Below, one piece after another: positions 10,599-19,133 of a DNA stretch of 64,000 nucleotides. The notes beneath the pieces are model-generated. The model had not been told where the DNA came from. It ran no database searches and was given only the letters and a program-made list of their open reading frames with translations. How positions within the stretch are numbered: position 1 is the first letter of the stretch; the number at the start of each line of letters is the position of its first letter. The stretch lies in the NCBI RefSeq assembly GCF_013423785.1, contig NZ_CP058952.1, positions 124,001 through 188,000 of the forward strand, in the 5' to 3' direction. The position numbers and the translations under genes are program-made. This DNA comes from Chitinibacter fontanus (GTDB lineage: Bacteria > Pseudomonadota > Gammaproteobacteria > Burkholderiales > Chitinibacteraceae).

Positions 10599-10668
10599 GC
10601 TAGCTACGATTAGTAAGTCATTTTCAGCTCAATTGCAAGGCGTTCATTACGCACGCAAGTGGATAACA

Positions 10669-10788
10669 ATGGAAATTACTACTGACTTACTAGGCGGTAT
10701 TGCCGCTTTGATCTTTGGTGCCCATGCGATAGTCACACGCCGCGTAACCCTCGAGGAAGATAAAGATGAGTCGCACCCCGTATTATGA
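10669..10788 (+). CDS. Candidate small membrane protein, 39 aa
   Basis: A short ATG-to-TGA frame encodes 39 residues: a short acidic start (MEITTDLLG), one hydrophobic stretch of about 14 residues (GIAALIFGAHAIV), then two arginines and a very acidic tail (LEEDKDES). This is a plausible single-pass membrane miniprotein with a short external N-terminus and a cytoplasmic tail. It follows the 98-aa gene by 70 bases on the same strand. The upstream GTGGAT is a poor ribosome binding site, so expression is uncertain. Confidence 0.4.
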   Translation: MEITTDLLGGIAALIFGAHAIVTRRVTLEEDKDESHPVL

Positions 10789-10839
10789 TTGATCTTTTGA
10801 AAATAGAGGCCTATTTATCAATACCCAACATACTGCTTC

Positions 10840-13137
10840 CTACCTCGTTTCAGCACTTTTAACACAAAAATTTAACATGTCGCCGCTCTCATAAAGATAA
10901 ACCGAGCAACGACGCACTAAGTCGTATTTGCCATGGCGATAATGCCATAACCTACTGCCACCTTCACCTTGGCTAGAAAGAAATAGCGTCGCCATTTCAG
11001 GCCACAGCCCTTGCTTGGCGCGCACTAAGATCTGATCATCAAATGAGTAGGGTTGTGCGATCAGCTCCCATGTTGCCGATGAGGTTCGGGCAAAAATATA
11101 CAACTGCTGCCCTCTCCCGCCATCAATTGGCGTGCTAAAGATCACTTCTTTTCTGCCATCTCGGTTCAGATCAACCCAATACCATTCATCAAAAGGTGTG
11201 GGCTCCGACCAATCAATCGCCTCGTCACTGGGCAGTAAATGCTGCAAGCGCTGCTGCAGCATTGCGGGAACTGAGCCTGCTAGCCTTTTGATAGGCCGCT
11301 GAGCCGGCTCTTTGGGAATGTTATTGATACGCTTTTGCCAGCGCTGGCTAATGGCGATGACGTCTGCACTAGGTGCAGCCAGTTCGGCGCGGTATTGTTG
11401 TTTTTGCTTTGCCAAGCGCGCGGCATTTTGCAGGGTCATTGAGAGATGAAATTCGGTCATCGTTTTTTTCACTGCCGCGCGCAAGCTCGCTTGCGGGCAC
11501 CAGGTGGGAATGCGATCGCCTTGCCCTTGCGAATACGCAACGGGGTGCTCAATCAGGCAAGGATCAAGCTCAAATTGATGACCATAGCTAAGGTCATCTG
11601 TTTCATAGCGGTACTGCGGCCATACCGAACTAAAGGTGGCAATCTTATTACCTCGCTTGTTGAGCAAAGTATCGCCGACCGCAGCCAAGCCTAATTCATC
11701 ATATTCGGTGGCATTAGCTAGGGCCGGCTCCACCTCTGGCTCAGCGACAAACTGCCCTGCCGCATTAACAAAACCCTCGCGGCCATCAAGCAACTTGAAA
11801 CGTTGAATGCCATCAGGCAACGTACCTTTGAGATATTCAATAGGCGGAAATTCCAGCTCTTTGCCCTTTGCTGTAAAAAGTTGATACCTGCTCGTCTTGG
11901 GGTTTTGGGCCAACAGCATCCCCGGACGTGCCAATACAATGCGGTCATACTGAACGGGAATGACCAGCCCGCTATTGCGACTCAATACCCCGTTTAAATG
12001 GTTTTTCGTCACAATAAACAGATCAGAATTTTTGCCTAGCGGCCAAATGTTTTGGTACTGCGCTTCTGCAATGATTTTGCCGTGACTATCAAGCAAACCA
12101 TCCAAGCCATTTGAACCTTTTAAAACAATAGCGTTGGGCCCAATGATGGCAAAATCGCGTTTCCCTAACGGAATCACCCAGCGACCATCGGTGCGAACAA
12201 CGCCGCGTGTTACACCTTGGCTTTCCTGATACACCTCAATTAAGTAAGGGCTATCGTGTCCATATGATGACAACTTGGTACCGAGTGGCAATTGAATGGC
12301 GCGACCATCGCGATATTGCACGTAATAACGCTGATATTCGAGCGAGCGGACGCCAAAGCTAGCCTTCTCAAAATTGGCACAAGGGTTTGAATCCTGGTCT
12401 TGATCAAGAAACGCAAAGGTATTGAGCCGTTCGTTTTGCGAATTGATTAAATTCCAGCGCTCGCCACTTTTAACTGCGGCACTCCCATCAATTAATTTAC
12501 ATGCCAGCGTATATTGCGGCGGGATAATCCAATTCAAGTCTCTATTCACATACCCCCACAGCCCTGTGGCGTGATCTTGGGCTGGCATTATTGTGTGGTC
12601 GGTATACTCCGGCCGTGAGTCCAGTGTCAGCCTTAATTGGCCCTGCAGATTATAAATTTCGTAGTATTCACGCCCCGCGCCCTGCAGTGTTTTGTATACA
12701 TAGGGCAAACTTCCTTCCTTGCTCCAGTCATTTGCACGTCTAACTGGCAACACAGCGCTCAGTAAAACTTCACCCGATGGGGCATGCAAAGCAAAGTTTT
12801 GATTATTGCTGTTCACCCTTAACCAAGTTCCCGCAAACCAAGCTTGAGGCTCGTACCAGGCTTTAGGCGCTTGACCCTCTTCAACCGTAGGAAACTCATA
12901 GCGTGTTTGCCCTGCTCGATCAATAAGCCCCCACGGCTGCCCTTCATTTTTGAAAAGTGCAAAATCACCCACAAATGGCTTTAGCTGATCAAAAATTCGC
13001 GCAAAGCGCGGCTTGCCATGCTCGTCAACAACACCGCAATACTGATCACATATAACGTATTCTTTAGACCACGCGGACCACGAAGCTATCAGTAACAGCA
13101 CGTAAAGCCAGCTAATTTTGTGCTTTGATGATTTCAT
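10840..13137 (-). CDS. WG-repeat envelope protein
   Basis: A large exported protein (about 765 aa from ATG 13137) with many copies of the WG (KWG) beta-repeat: GQPWGLIDRAGQ, TGLWGYVNRDLNW-IIPPQY, NGLDGLLDSHGK and REGFVNAAGQFV are examples. The N-terminus MKSSKHKISWLYVLLLIASWS is a good Sec signal, with probable cleavage after SAWS. The open frame continues upstream to a TTG, but that extension would bury the signal. The C-terminal third has few WG repeats; it contains WVDLNRDGRKEVIFSTP, a calcium-loop-like DxNxDGxxE segment as in FG-GAP proteins. WG repeats form beta-propeller-like folds of unknown role, so I assign no function. Divergent from the OLD nuclease gene. Confidence 0.75.
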   Translation of the reverse strand: MKSSKHKISWLYVLLLIASWSAWSKEYVICDQYCGVVDEHGKPRFARIFDQLKPFVGDFALFKNEGQPWGLIDRAGQTRYEFPTVEEGQAPKAWYEPQAWFAGTWLRVNSNNQNFALHAPSGEVLLSAVLPVRRANDWSKEGSLPYVYKTLQGAGREYYEIYNLQGQLRLTLDSRPEYTDHTIMPAQDHATGLWGYVNRDLNWIIPPQYTLACKLIDGSAAVKSGERWNLINSQNERLNTFAFLDQDQDSNPCANFEKASFGVRSLEYQRYYVQYRDGRAIQLPLGTKLSSYGHDSPYLIEVYQESQGVTRGVVRTDGRWVIPLGKRDFAIIGPNAIVLKGSNGLDGLLDSHGKIIAEAQYQNIWPLGKNSDLFIVTKNHLNGVLSRNSGLVIPVQYDRIVLARPGMLLAQNPKTSRYQLFTAKGKELEFPPIEYLKGTLPDGIQRFKLLDGREGFVNAAGQFVAEPEVEPALANATEYDELGLAAVGDTLLNKRGNKIATFSSVWPQYRYETDDLSYGHQFELDPCLIEHPVAYSQGQGDRIPTWCPQASLRAAVKKTMTEFHLSMTLQNAARLAKQKQQYRAELAAPSADVIAISQRWQKRINNIPKEPAQRPIKRLAGSVPAMLQQRLQHLLPSDEAIDWSEPTPFDEWYWVDLNRDGRKEVIFSTPIDGGRGQQLYIFARTSSATWELIAQPYSFDDQILVRAKQGLWPEMATLFLSSQGEGGSRLWHYRHGKYDLVRRCSVYLYESGDMLNFCVKSAETR

Positions 13138-13281
13138 AAATTGAAGCACCCGTGATAGAAAGCAAAGCCATTTTAACGCAAAGCTGACCAAATTCTTACA
13201 AATATTTCAATATAGGCAGTAATATTTTCACTTGGTTTTTGTGTAAACTCTATGGGTTGACCTCTGCAACAAAAGTTCATC

Positions 13282-14994
13282 ATGCAACTCACACGCCTGC
13301 AAGTGACCAATTTTCGCGGCATCAGCCAGATTGATTTAACGCTGGATGAGATCGCGACGGCGCTGTTTGGCGAAAATAACTGGGGCAAAACTAGCCTGAT
13401 CGTCGCGCTATGCCGTTGCCTGACTGCGCCTGCGCCAGTGGCAAGTCTTTTTACACACGAAGACTTTCATCGCGTAGCCAATAGCCGTGCCAGTATTGCC
13501 CGCCGACTCAATATCACACTGTACTTTCAAGGCAATACCCCCTCTAGTGACTATGAACCACTGTGCTTTTATCCTACCCGCAACAGTGATAACAGCAGCT
13601 TGATCCCGACCTTGGCGCTACGGTTTATCGCCGAGCGCTTTGGCCACCGCGAGATTCGGGCGCGACGGTTTTTTGTGGATGCCGACGGCACCGAAATCGA
13701 GCACGCCCAGAGTGATGTACTGGCCGATGGTTTGATCAAGCTCCACCCCGTACTGCGTTTTCGCGATATGCAATTGACCGATTGGTTGGAGCACCCACGG
13801 CTTTCTAACCAGCCACAGCCGGAAGACCCACAACTACCGGCTAGCGATGCAGTACGCACCGTGTTTGAGCGGATTTTGACCGTACCGCATCAATTGCACC
13901 CGCAGGAATTACGCCAAGGTCTGGCCGCGATGCAACAGCTACTGAGCGAAAACGCTAGCTTGGTTCAGCCTGATGCGCCAACCCAAAGGCTGGCCGAACA
14001 AATTGCCACTGCGCCGCTCAATTTTCGTGATGACGATAGCCTGCTGGAAATCGCCAATCGCTCTGGCTCAAATCTGCGACGCGTGGCCTTGCTGATGCTG
14101 ATTGGTGCTTTGCTACATGCGCGCGGCGAGCAAGCGCTCAGTGGTGAAGCCAGCCCAATTCTGGTAATGGAAGACCCCGAAACCCACCTGCACCCAATAC
14201 AGTTGGCGATGATCTGGGGCCTGATCGAGCAATTGCCGCTGCAAAAAATCATTACTACCAATCATGGCGATTTACTGGCCAGCTTTCCACAGCACGCGCT
14301 GCGCCGGCTGGTGCGCTGGCCGAATCATGTGCATGTGTATCAGTTGGCGGCTAATGCCCTGTCGATTAGCGACGCGCGCAAGGTGGCATTTCATATCCGC
14401 AGCAACCGCGCCAGCAGCATGTTTGCGCGGGTTTGGCTACTGGTCGAGGGTGAAACCGAGTTTTGGTTATTGCCTGAATTGGCGCGTATTTGCGGGCTTA
14501 ATTTCCCGCTGGAAGGCATCCGCTGCGTCGAGTTTGCGCAGGCAGGCCTCGCGCCATTGATCAAATTTGCCGATCACTTGGGCATTCATTGGCATGTAAT
14601 TTGCGATGGCGACGATGCAGGGCAAAAATACCTACAACGTGCGCAAAAGCTATTACGCGAGCGCGCGCAAGAGCGCCACATTACCGTACTGCCCAGCCGT
14701 GATATCGAGCATTATTTGTGGGAGCATGGTTTTGACACCGTGTACCGCCAAGCCGCCAGCAATTTGAAAACACCAATGTCACCGCAACACGCCGCAGCGC
14801 TAGCCTTACAAACCCCGGTCATTTATAGCGATGAAGAAATTATCGCCCGCGCGCTGCGCTATCACAGCAAACCGGGCATGGCGCTGGAAATCGCCGAAGC
14901 GGCCGAGATCAAAGGTCGCGACAGCATTCCGCAACAACTGCAGGCGATGTTTAGCACGCTGCAAGCGCTAAGCAATACCCTTCCCGACTATTAA
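13282..14994 (+). CDS. ybjD: OLD-family ATP-dependent endonuclease, YbjD type
   Basis: A 570-aa protein with an N-terminal ABC-type ATPase and a C-terminal TOPRIM nuclease, as in E. coli YbjD. Walker A GENNWGKTS lies at residues 30-38, and the signature/Walker B region VMEDPETHLHP near 295 precedes ITTNHGDLLAS. TOPRIM motifs follow: LLVEGETEFWLLPEL near 387 (catalytic Glu) and CDGDDAG near 442 (metal-binding Asp cluster). All catalytic positions I can identify are present. OLD proteins cut DNA and include phage-exclusion nucleases. No GajB/UvrD-like helicase partner is adjacent, so this is not an obvious Gabija-type pair. It stands alone, about 3 kb upstream of recC. Confidence 0.88.
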   Translation: MQLTRLQVTNFRGISQIDLTLDEIATALFGENNWGKTSLIVALCRCLTAPAPVASLFTHEDFHRVANSRASIARRLNITLYFQGNTPSSDYEPLCFYPTRNSDNSSLIPTLALRFIAERFGHREIRARRFFVDADGTEIEHAQSDVLADGLIKLHPVLRFRDMQLTDWLEHPRLSNQPQPEDPQLPASDAVRTVFERILTVPHQLHPQELRQGLAAMQQLLSENASLVQPDAPTQRLAEQIATAPLNFRDDDSLLEIANRSGSNLRRVALLMLIGALLHARGEQALSGEASPILVMEDPETHLHPIQLAMIWGLIEQLPLQKIITTNHGDLLASFPQHALRRLVRWPNHVHVYQLAANALSISDARKVAFHIRSNRASSMFARVWLLVEGETEFWLLPELARICGLNFPLEGIRCVEFAQAGLAPLIKFADHLGIHWHVICDGDDAGQKYLQRAQKLLRERAQERHITVLPSRDIEHYLWEHGFDTVYRQAASNLKTPMSPQHAAALALQTPVIYSDEEIIARALRYHSKPGMALEIAEAAEIKGRDSIPQQLQAMFSTLQALSNTLPDY

Positions 14995-15121
14995 ATTTAA
15001 GGCCCTCCGTAGCATTACAAATTTCGTACATTTTACTTACTTTGGTAAAAACTCAATGCCATTTGGTTACAGCGTGCCTGCGCTGTAGGGCACTACACTG
15101 CGACAAGCCTTCCACTTGGAC

Positions 15122-16105
15122 ATGACCATGCGCGCATTTGCCATCCCCGCCCTGCTGAGTATTTGCTTAATCACCGCCTGTGGCAAAAAAGAAGAAATGA
15201 GCAGCGAAATGTCTGCAACGGTCGCAGCTTCGGCACCAGTGCGTGCAGCCCCAGCAGCAGATCAAGCAGCAGATCAAGCAGCAGATCAAGCACCGAGCAA
15301 GACTGAGCAGCTCACATCGAGCGCAACGAGTGAAACGCCCAGCAATCGGCAATTAATTCGCGAGGCAAACGTTCGTTTTCAAGTCAAAGATGTGTATCAG
15401 TCCAGCTTGCAGATTGAGAACATCGTCACTAAGTTGGGCGGTTTTGTTACCCTCAATCACATCGCCGCGCAGCAACACAGCAGTCATGAAAGCAAACAGC
15501 CCAATGGCCAGATCTTGCGGCTCACCGAATACAGCCTCAACGGCGAAATCACGTTGCGCGTGCCTAGCGCCAATACTCAAGCCTTGCTGCATGAGATTGC
15601 GCCGCTGGTGGTGTTTTTGGACGAGCGAGAATTCACCGCGCAAGATGTGGCGCTAGAACTGCTGCAACAGCAGCTGGCTCAAGCGCGCAATCAAGCCAGT
15701 GCGCAGGCGCTGAGCAACCCAGTGAATGCCAACGCAGCCAGCCAAACCGAGCGCATACTGGCGAAAAACCAGCTTCAGGCTCAGCAGGATATGGCCTTGC
15801 TACAGAGCAAGCTAATTGCCGATCAAGTGGCGTTTAGCACGATCCAACTACGACTTTATCAAGAACGAAAAATCAGTCGCAGCGAACACGCCGATATTGC
15901 TGCAGAGCTTGCCGCCGCAGGGCTGGGATTTGGCGAAAGGGTACTGACTGGGCTGCATGCCGGTTGGACTGGTGCATTAGATGTATTGGTGGGACTAAGC
16001 TATCTATGGCCGCTATGGCTATTGCTCGGTTTGCTTACACTGGCGTGGCACAACTGGCGGAGTAAGCATCCTGCTACAGCCTCGCAGCCAGACCCAGTGG
16101 AATAA
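15122..16105 (+). CDS. DUF4349-like lipoprotein with C-terminal membrane anchor
   Basis: The N-terminus MTMRAFAIPALLSICLITAC is a lipoprotein signal with lipobox LITAC and Cys at about residue 20. It is followed by a low-complexity Ala/Ser/Gln linker containing AADQ three times, then a domain resembling DUF4349 (LIREANVRFQVKDV ... GGFVTL ... LRVPSAN ... LLQQQLAQARNQ, coiled-coil rich). Near the C-terminus a hydrophobic segment (LWPLWLLLGLLTLAWH) predicts one transmembrane helix. The frame opens at a TTG (15116), but ATG 15122 or 15128 gives a cleaner signal. The role of DUF4349 proteins is unknown. The next gene lies 18 bases downstream and may be co-transcribed. Confidence 0.75.
   Translation: MTMRAFAIPALLSICLITACGKKEEMSSEMSATVAASAPVRAAPAADQAADQAADQAPSKTEQLTSSATSETPSNRQLIREANVRFQVKDVYQSSLQIENIVTKLGGFVTLNHIAAQQHSSHESKQPNGQILRLTEYSLNGEITLRVPSANTQALLHEIAPLVVFLDEREFTAQDVALELLQQQLAQARNQASAQALSNPVNANAASQTERILAKNQLQAQQDMALLQSKLIADQVAFSTIQLRLYQERKISRSEHADIAAELAAAGLGFGERVLTGLHAGWTGALDVLVGLSYLWPLWLLLGLLTLAWHNWRSKHPATASQPDPVE
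15253..15288 (+). repeat. Three perfect 12-base tandem repeats in the lipoprotein linker
   Basis: The unit AGCAGCAGATCA occurs three times head to tail and encodes Ala-Ala-Asp-Gln repeats. Gain or loss of one unit would keep the reading frame and only change linker length. Confidence 0.9.
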
Positions 16106-16123
16106 TCGCAGAGGAACAATCAA

Positions 16124-16456
16124 ATGCTGACACGCCTAGATTTCAAAAAAAGCCAGCGTTTTGCGCCTTGGCGACATGCATTGCAAAGCCTGCTGGGCTT
16201 AATGCTGGCCTATTTCTTTTATGGCATGACGCTGTTTGTGATTGCGCTCGGGCACATGCATCCGAAAAAAGTCGAAGTCTATTTTTGGCTATCGCTGTGG
16301 ATACAATGTTTGCCACTGCTGATGTCTGCACTCTGCTGGCTGCTGTTTTTATGGACCTACCAAAGAAAATGGCTGCTATTAACCCTCGGCACGTGGGCTT
16401 GGGTGGCATTAAGTATTGTGGCCTTTAACTATTGGTCGCCGATGGGACGTTTTTAA
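16124..16456 (+). CDS. Small membrane protein, 110 aa, three predicted helices
   Basis: A hydrophobic 110-aa protein with about three membrane segments (roughly residues 20-42, 52-73 and 83-101) and a basic N-terminus. A GAGGA ribosome binding site lies just before the ATG. It follows the lipoprotein gene by 18 bases. I do not recognise a family. Trp and aromatic content is high near the membrane boundaries. It ends 94 bases from the convergent priA stop. Confidence 0.65.
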   Translation: MLTRLDFKKSQRFAPWRHALQSLLGLMLAYFFYGMTLFVIALGHMHPKKVEVYFWLSLWIQCLPLLMSALCWLLFLWTYQRKWLLLTLGTWAWVALSIVAFNYWSPMGRF

Positions 16457-16550
16457 ACGCGGGGCATCATCGATGCTCTGCGCGTCACCCGACCTGACCA
16501 TACCGATGCATGTATAGACATCAAACCAATACATTCATTGGCCTTGATAG

Positions 16551-18731
16551 CTATACCTCAATAGGATCAACATCCAAACTCCAGCGTCCCTTGCCGGTTT
16601 TGATCACTTCGATGTGCGGCATGGCCTGATGCAGTGCGCGTTGTAATTGGGCGCGTTGCGGCGCGGCGATTAATAGCTGGGCACGTTCAACCCCGGCGCG
16701 CTTCACCATTGTGGCCGCCACGGGTTGATTAAGCGTAATCGGCTGTAGCAGATTGCTATCGAGTTGCTCAAAACACGCCCGGATCAATTTTAGAATTGCC
16801 AAGGCCTGCTCGATTTCCGGCGCTTCGGCGCGAAAAAGCGCCCATGCGGCGGCAGGCGGCAGCAACATTTCAGTACGTTCGATCAAAGTACGCTCGGCGA
16901 ACGGCGCGTAATCGCGGCCCAGCAATTGGTGATAAAACGGGTGGTCGGCAAACGCGGTCTGTATCATCACCTCGCCCGGCGTTTCGCGCCGCCCTGCTCG
17001 ACCTGCCACTTGCGTTAGCAGCGCAAACAGGCGCTCTTCGGCGCGAAAATCAACGCTAAATAAGCCGGTATCGGCGTTGAGCGCAATGACTAAATTGAGC
17101 CGATCAAAATCATGCCCTTTGGCCAGCATTTGCGTGCCGATCAGAATATCAGCCTCGCCCGAATGTACTTGTGCCAGCGCCGCATCCATTTCCCCCTTAC
17201 GGCGCGTACTGTCGCGATCAATGCGCAAGATCATTTTGCCGGGAAAATGCGTGGCAAGTGATTCTTCTAGCCGCTGTGTACCTTGCCCGACAGGTTTCAG
17301 GTCTTGGTTACCGCAATCAGGGCAGGCATGGGTAATCGCCTCTTCAAAGCCGCAATGGTGACAACGCAGCCGGCGATCACGCATATGCAATACCAGCCGC
17401 GCCGAGCAGTGCTGGCACGACGCCATCCAGCCACACTCACCGCATTGCAGCACCGGCGAATAACCACGGCGATTGATAAACACCAAAACCTGCTCGCCGC
17501 GATCAAGGGCTTCGTGCATTCTGGCGAAGGCCATCCGATTAAAGCCATCGATCAAACCCGCTTTTTTAACTGGCAACAACGTGATCTTGGGCAACACCGC
17601 TCCGGGCACTGCGCGCTCTTTGAGCTGGAGTATCTGGTAGCGTCCCGCTCTAGCATTGGCCCAGCTCTCGATACTGGGGGTAGCACTGCCTAATACAATC
17701 GGTACACCGGCGGTGCGGGCGCGATAAACCGCGACATCGCGCGCCGAATAACGTAAACCCTCTTGCTGCTTGAATGATGGGTCGTGCTCTTCATCGACGA
17801 CGATCATGCCAAGCTGCGGCAGCGGGGTAAACACCGCCAAACGCGTTCCCAATACAATCCGCGCATTACCCGATAAGGCGGCCAGCCAATTGACCGCACG
17901 CTCGGTATCGTTCAAGCCGCTGTGTAAGCAGGCCATGTGCACACCGGGAAACCGTGCACGAAAACGCCCTTCCAGCTGCGGAGTCAGGTTAATTTCGGGA
18001 ATCAGCACCAAGACCTGTTTACCACGTGCCAGCACGGCGGCGATGGTTTGCAGGTAGACCTCGGTTTTACCGCTACCGGTAATGCCATACAGTAAAAACG
18101 GTTCAAATCCTTGTGCTGAGCTCAGCCGAGCCACCGCATCGCTTTGCTCAGCATTCAGCGGTAAACATGGGCTAGCCGCGGCCAGCACCGAGGTTTCTGC
18201 CGCCGTACACACCAAACCCGCTTCCAGCCAGCCTTTAGCCCATTTCACGCCGCTATCATGCACACGGCGCAGCGCTGCGGGGGTATGCGGCAAGGCGAGC
18301 GACTCAGCCACGCGCCGCTGCGCATGGGCGCGTTTGCCGATACTGGCTAGCAATTTTTGCAGATCTGGCGTGTAGTAAACACAAGCTGGGGCAGGTGCTT
18401 TAAACGCGGGCACATTGCGAAATACCGTCGGCAAAGCACTGCTAATCACCGCGCCCATCGGATGGTGATAATAATCAGCCACAAATTGGCACAGAGAGAG
18501 CGTCGCCGCTGGCAAGGCCGGCAAATCATCCCGCACAGCCAGAATATTGCGCGTTTTGCCAGTGAAATCACCCGCATCGGTGCGGCGCTCGATCACCACG
18601 CCCGATAACTGACGCGGGCCAAACGGCACGATGACGCGCTGACCGACCTGCGGGTCAAAATCACCGACACCGTAGCCAAAAAGACGATTCAGCGGCACAT
18701 CCAGCGCCACCATCACAAAGCTGCCGCTCAC
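16551..18731 (-). CDS. priA: Primosomal replication protein N' (PriA helicase)
   Basis: PriA recognises stalled forks and D-loops and reloads the replisome. The 726-aa protein has the 3'-BD N-terminal domain (VALDVPLNRLFGYGV), Walker A GITGSGKT at 216-223, DEEH box VVDEEHDPSFKQQ, and a two-zinc cluster of CxxC pairs (CGECGWMASCQHC, RCHHCG, CPDCG) in the middle of the helicase lobe. Motif TQMLAKGHDF and AGRAGR follow. The start is unclear: GTG 18731 gives MSGSFVMVAL, while ATG 18713 gives MVALDVPL; homologues allow either. The 400 bases upstream are AT-rich and hold DnaA-box-like sites. Its function in restart is linked to RecBCD in the same window. Confidence 0.95.
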   Translation of the reverse strand: MSGSFVMVALDVPLNRLFGYGVGDFDPQVGQRVIVPFGPRQLSGVVIERRTDAGDFTGKTRNILAVRDDLPALPAATLSLCQFVADYYHHPMGAVISSALPTVFRNVPAFKAPAPACVYYTPDLQKLLASIGKRAHAQRRVAESLALPHTPAALRRVHDSGVKWAKGWLEAGLVCTAAETSVLAAASPCLPLNAEQSDAVARLSSAQGFEPFLLYGITGSGKTEVYLQTIAAVLARGKQVLVLIPEINLTPQLEGRFRARFPGVHMACLHSGLNDTERAVNWLAALSGNARIVLGTRLAVFTPLPQLGMIVVDEEHDPSFKQQEGLRYSARDVAVYRARTAGVPIVLGSATPSIESWANARAGRYQILQLKERAVPGAVLPKITLLPVKKAGLIDGFNRMAFARMHEALDRGEQVLVFINRRGYSPVLQCGECGWMASCQHCSARLVLHMRDRRLRCHHCGFEEAITHACPDCGNQDLKPVGQGTQRLEESLATHFPGKMILRIDRDSTRRKGEMDAALAQVHSGEADILIGTQMLAKGHDFDRLNLVIALNADTGLFSVDFRAEERLFALLTQVAGRAGRRETPGEVMIQTAFADHPFYHQLLGRDYAPFAERTLIERTEMLLPPAAAWALFRAEAPEIEQALAILKLIRACFEQLDSNLLQPITLNQPVAATMVKRAGVERAQLLIAAPQRAQLQRALHQAMPHIEVIKTGKGRWSLDVDPIEV

Positions 18732-19133
18732 CGCGTTTGCGCACCCTGTTTTTGAAGTTTAAAAATCATCAAATCACCCATTTGTCTAGCCCCTCCACGG
18801 CCAATCTGGCACAAAAATTGCCGTAAAATGGTTATTCACAGATTCTGTGGATAATTTTGTGGACTAAGTGCTTAAAACCAGAAAAAACCCAATGGGCGCT
18901 TGATGATGTTTAGATTGCACAAAAATTAAGCTGCAAAATTATATTCAATAAATTCAACATCTTAGCATTTGTCAACGATTTGCAACTTTATTTTTGCAGC
19001 CTATTGACAAGCACAAATTGGCTAATTTTGATTTGTGCATAACTTGGCGTTTGTTTGCAGCACAACACTTCAAAACATCACGCCAAGCTACTGATTTTTA
19101 ATTACATTACAAATAAAAGACCGGCTGTAAGCA
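18732..19133. other. 402-base A+T-rich gap between hemE and priA
   Basis: No credible gene is present. The stretch holds a near-perfect 23-base palindrome made of two DnaA-box-like 9-mers (18832-18854) and a third, TGTGCATAA, at 19034-19042, in strongly A+T-rich DNA. It should also carry the priA promoter (minus strand). I see no clear terminator for hemE. Confidence 0.6.
18832..18854. promoter_or_regulatory. Palindrome of two DnaA-box-like 9-mers
   Basis: TTATTCACA (18832-18840) faces TGTGGATAA (18846-18854), the reverse complement of the consensus DnaA box TTATCCACA. The two arms are an inverted repeat with a single mismatch. A further TTTGTGGAC follows at once. This resembles origin or DnaA-regulated promoter elements, but binding is inferred only. 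Confidence 0.5.

Noticed and set aside
13282..14994. Gabija-type defence pair
   Set aside because: The OLD nuclease fits the YbjD type, and no UvrD-like GajB helicase gene lies next to it. The recBCD helicases belong to a separate operon.
18732..19133. Chromosomal origin (oriC) in the hemE-priA gap
   Set aside because: Only three DnaA-like boxes are seen and no origin-linked genes (dnaA, dnaN, gyrB, gidA, parA) lie in the window. I report it as a DnaA-box cluster only.
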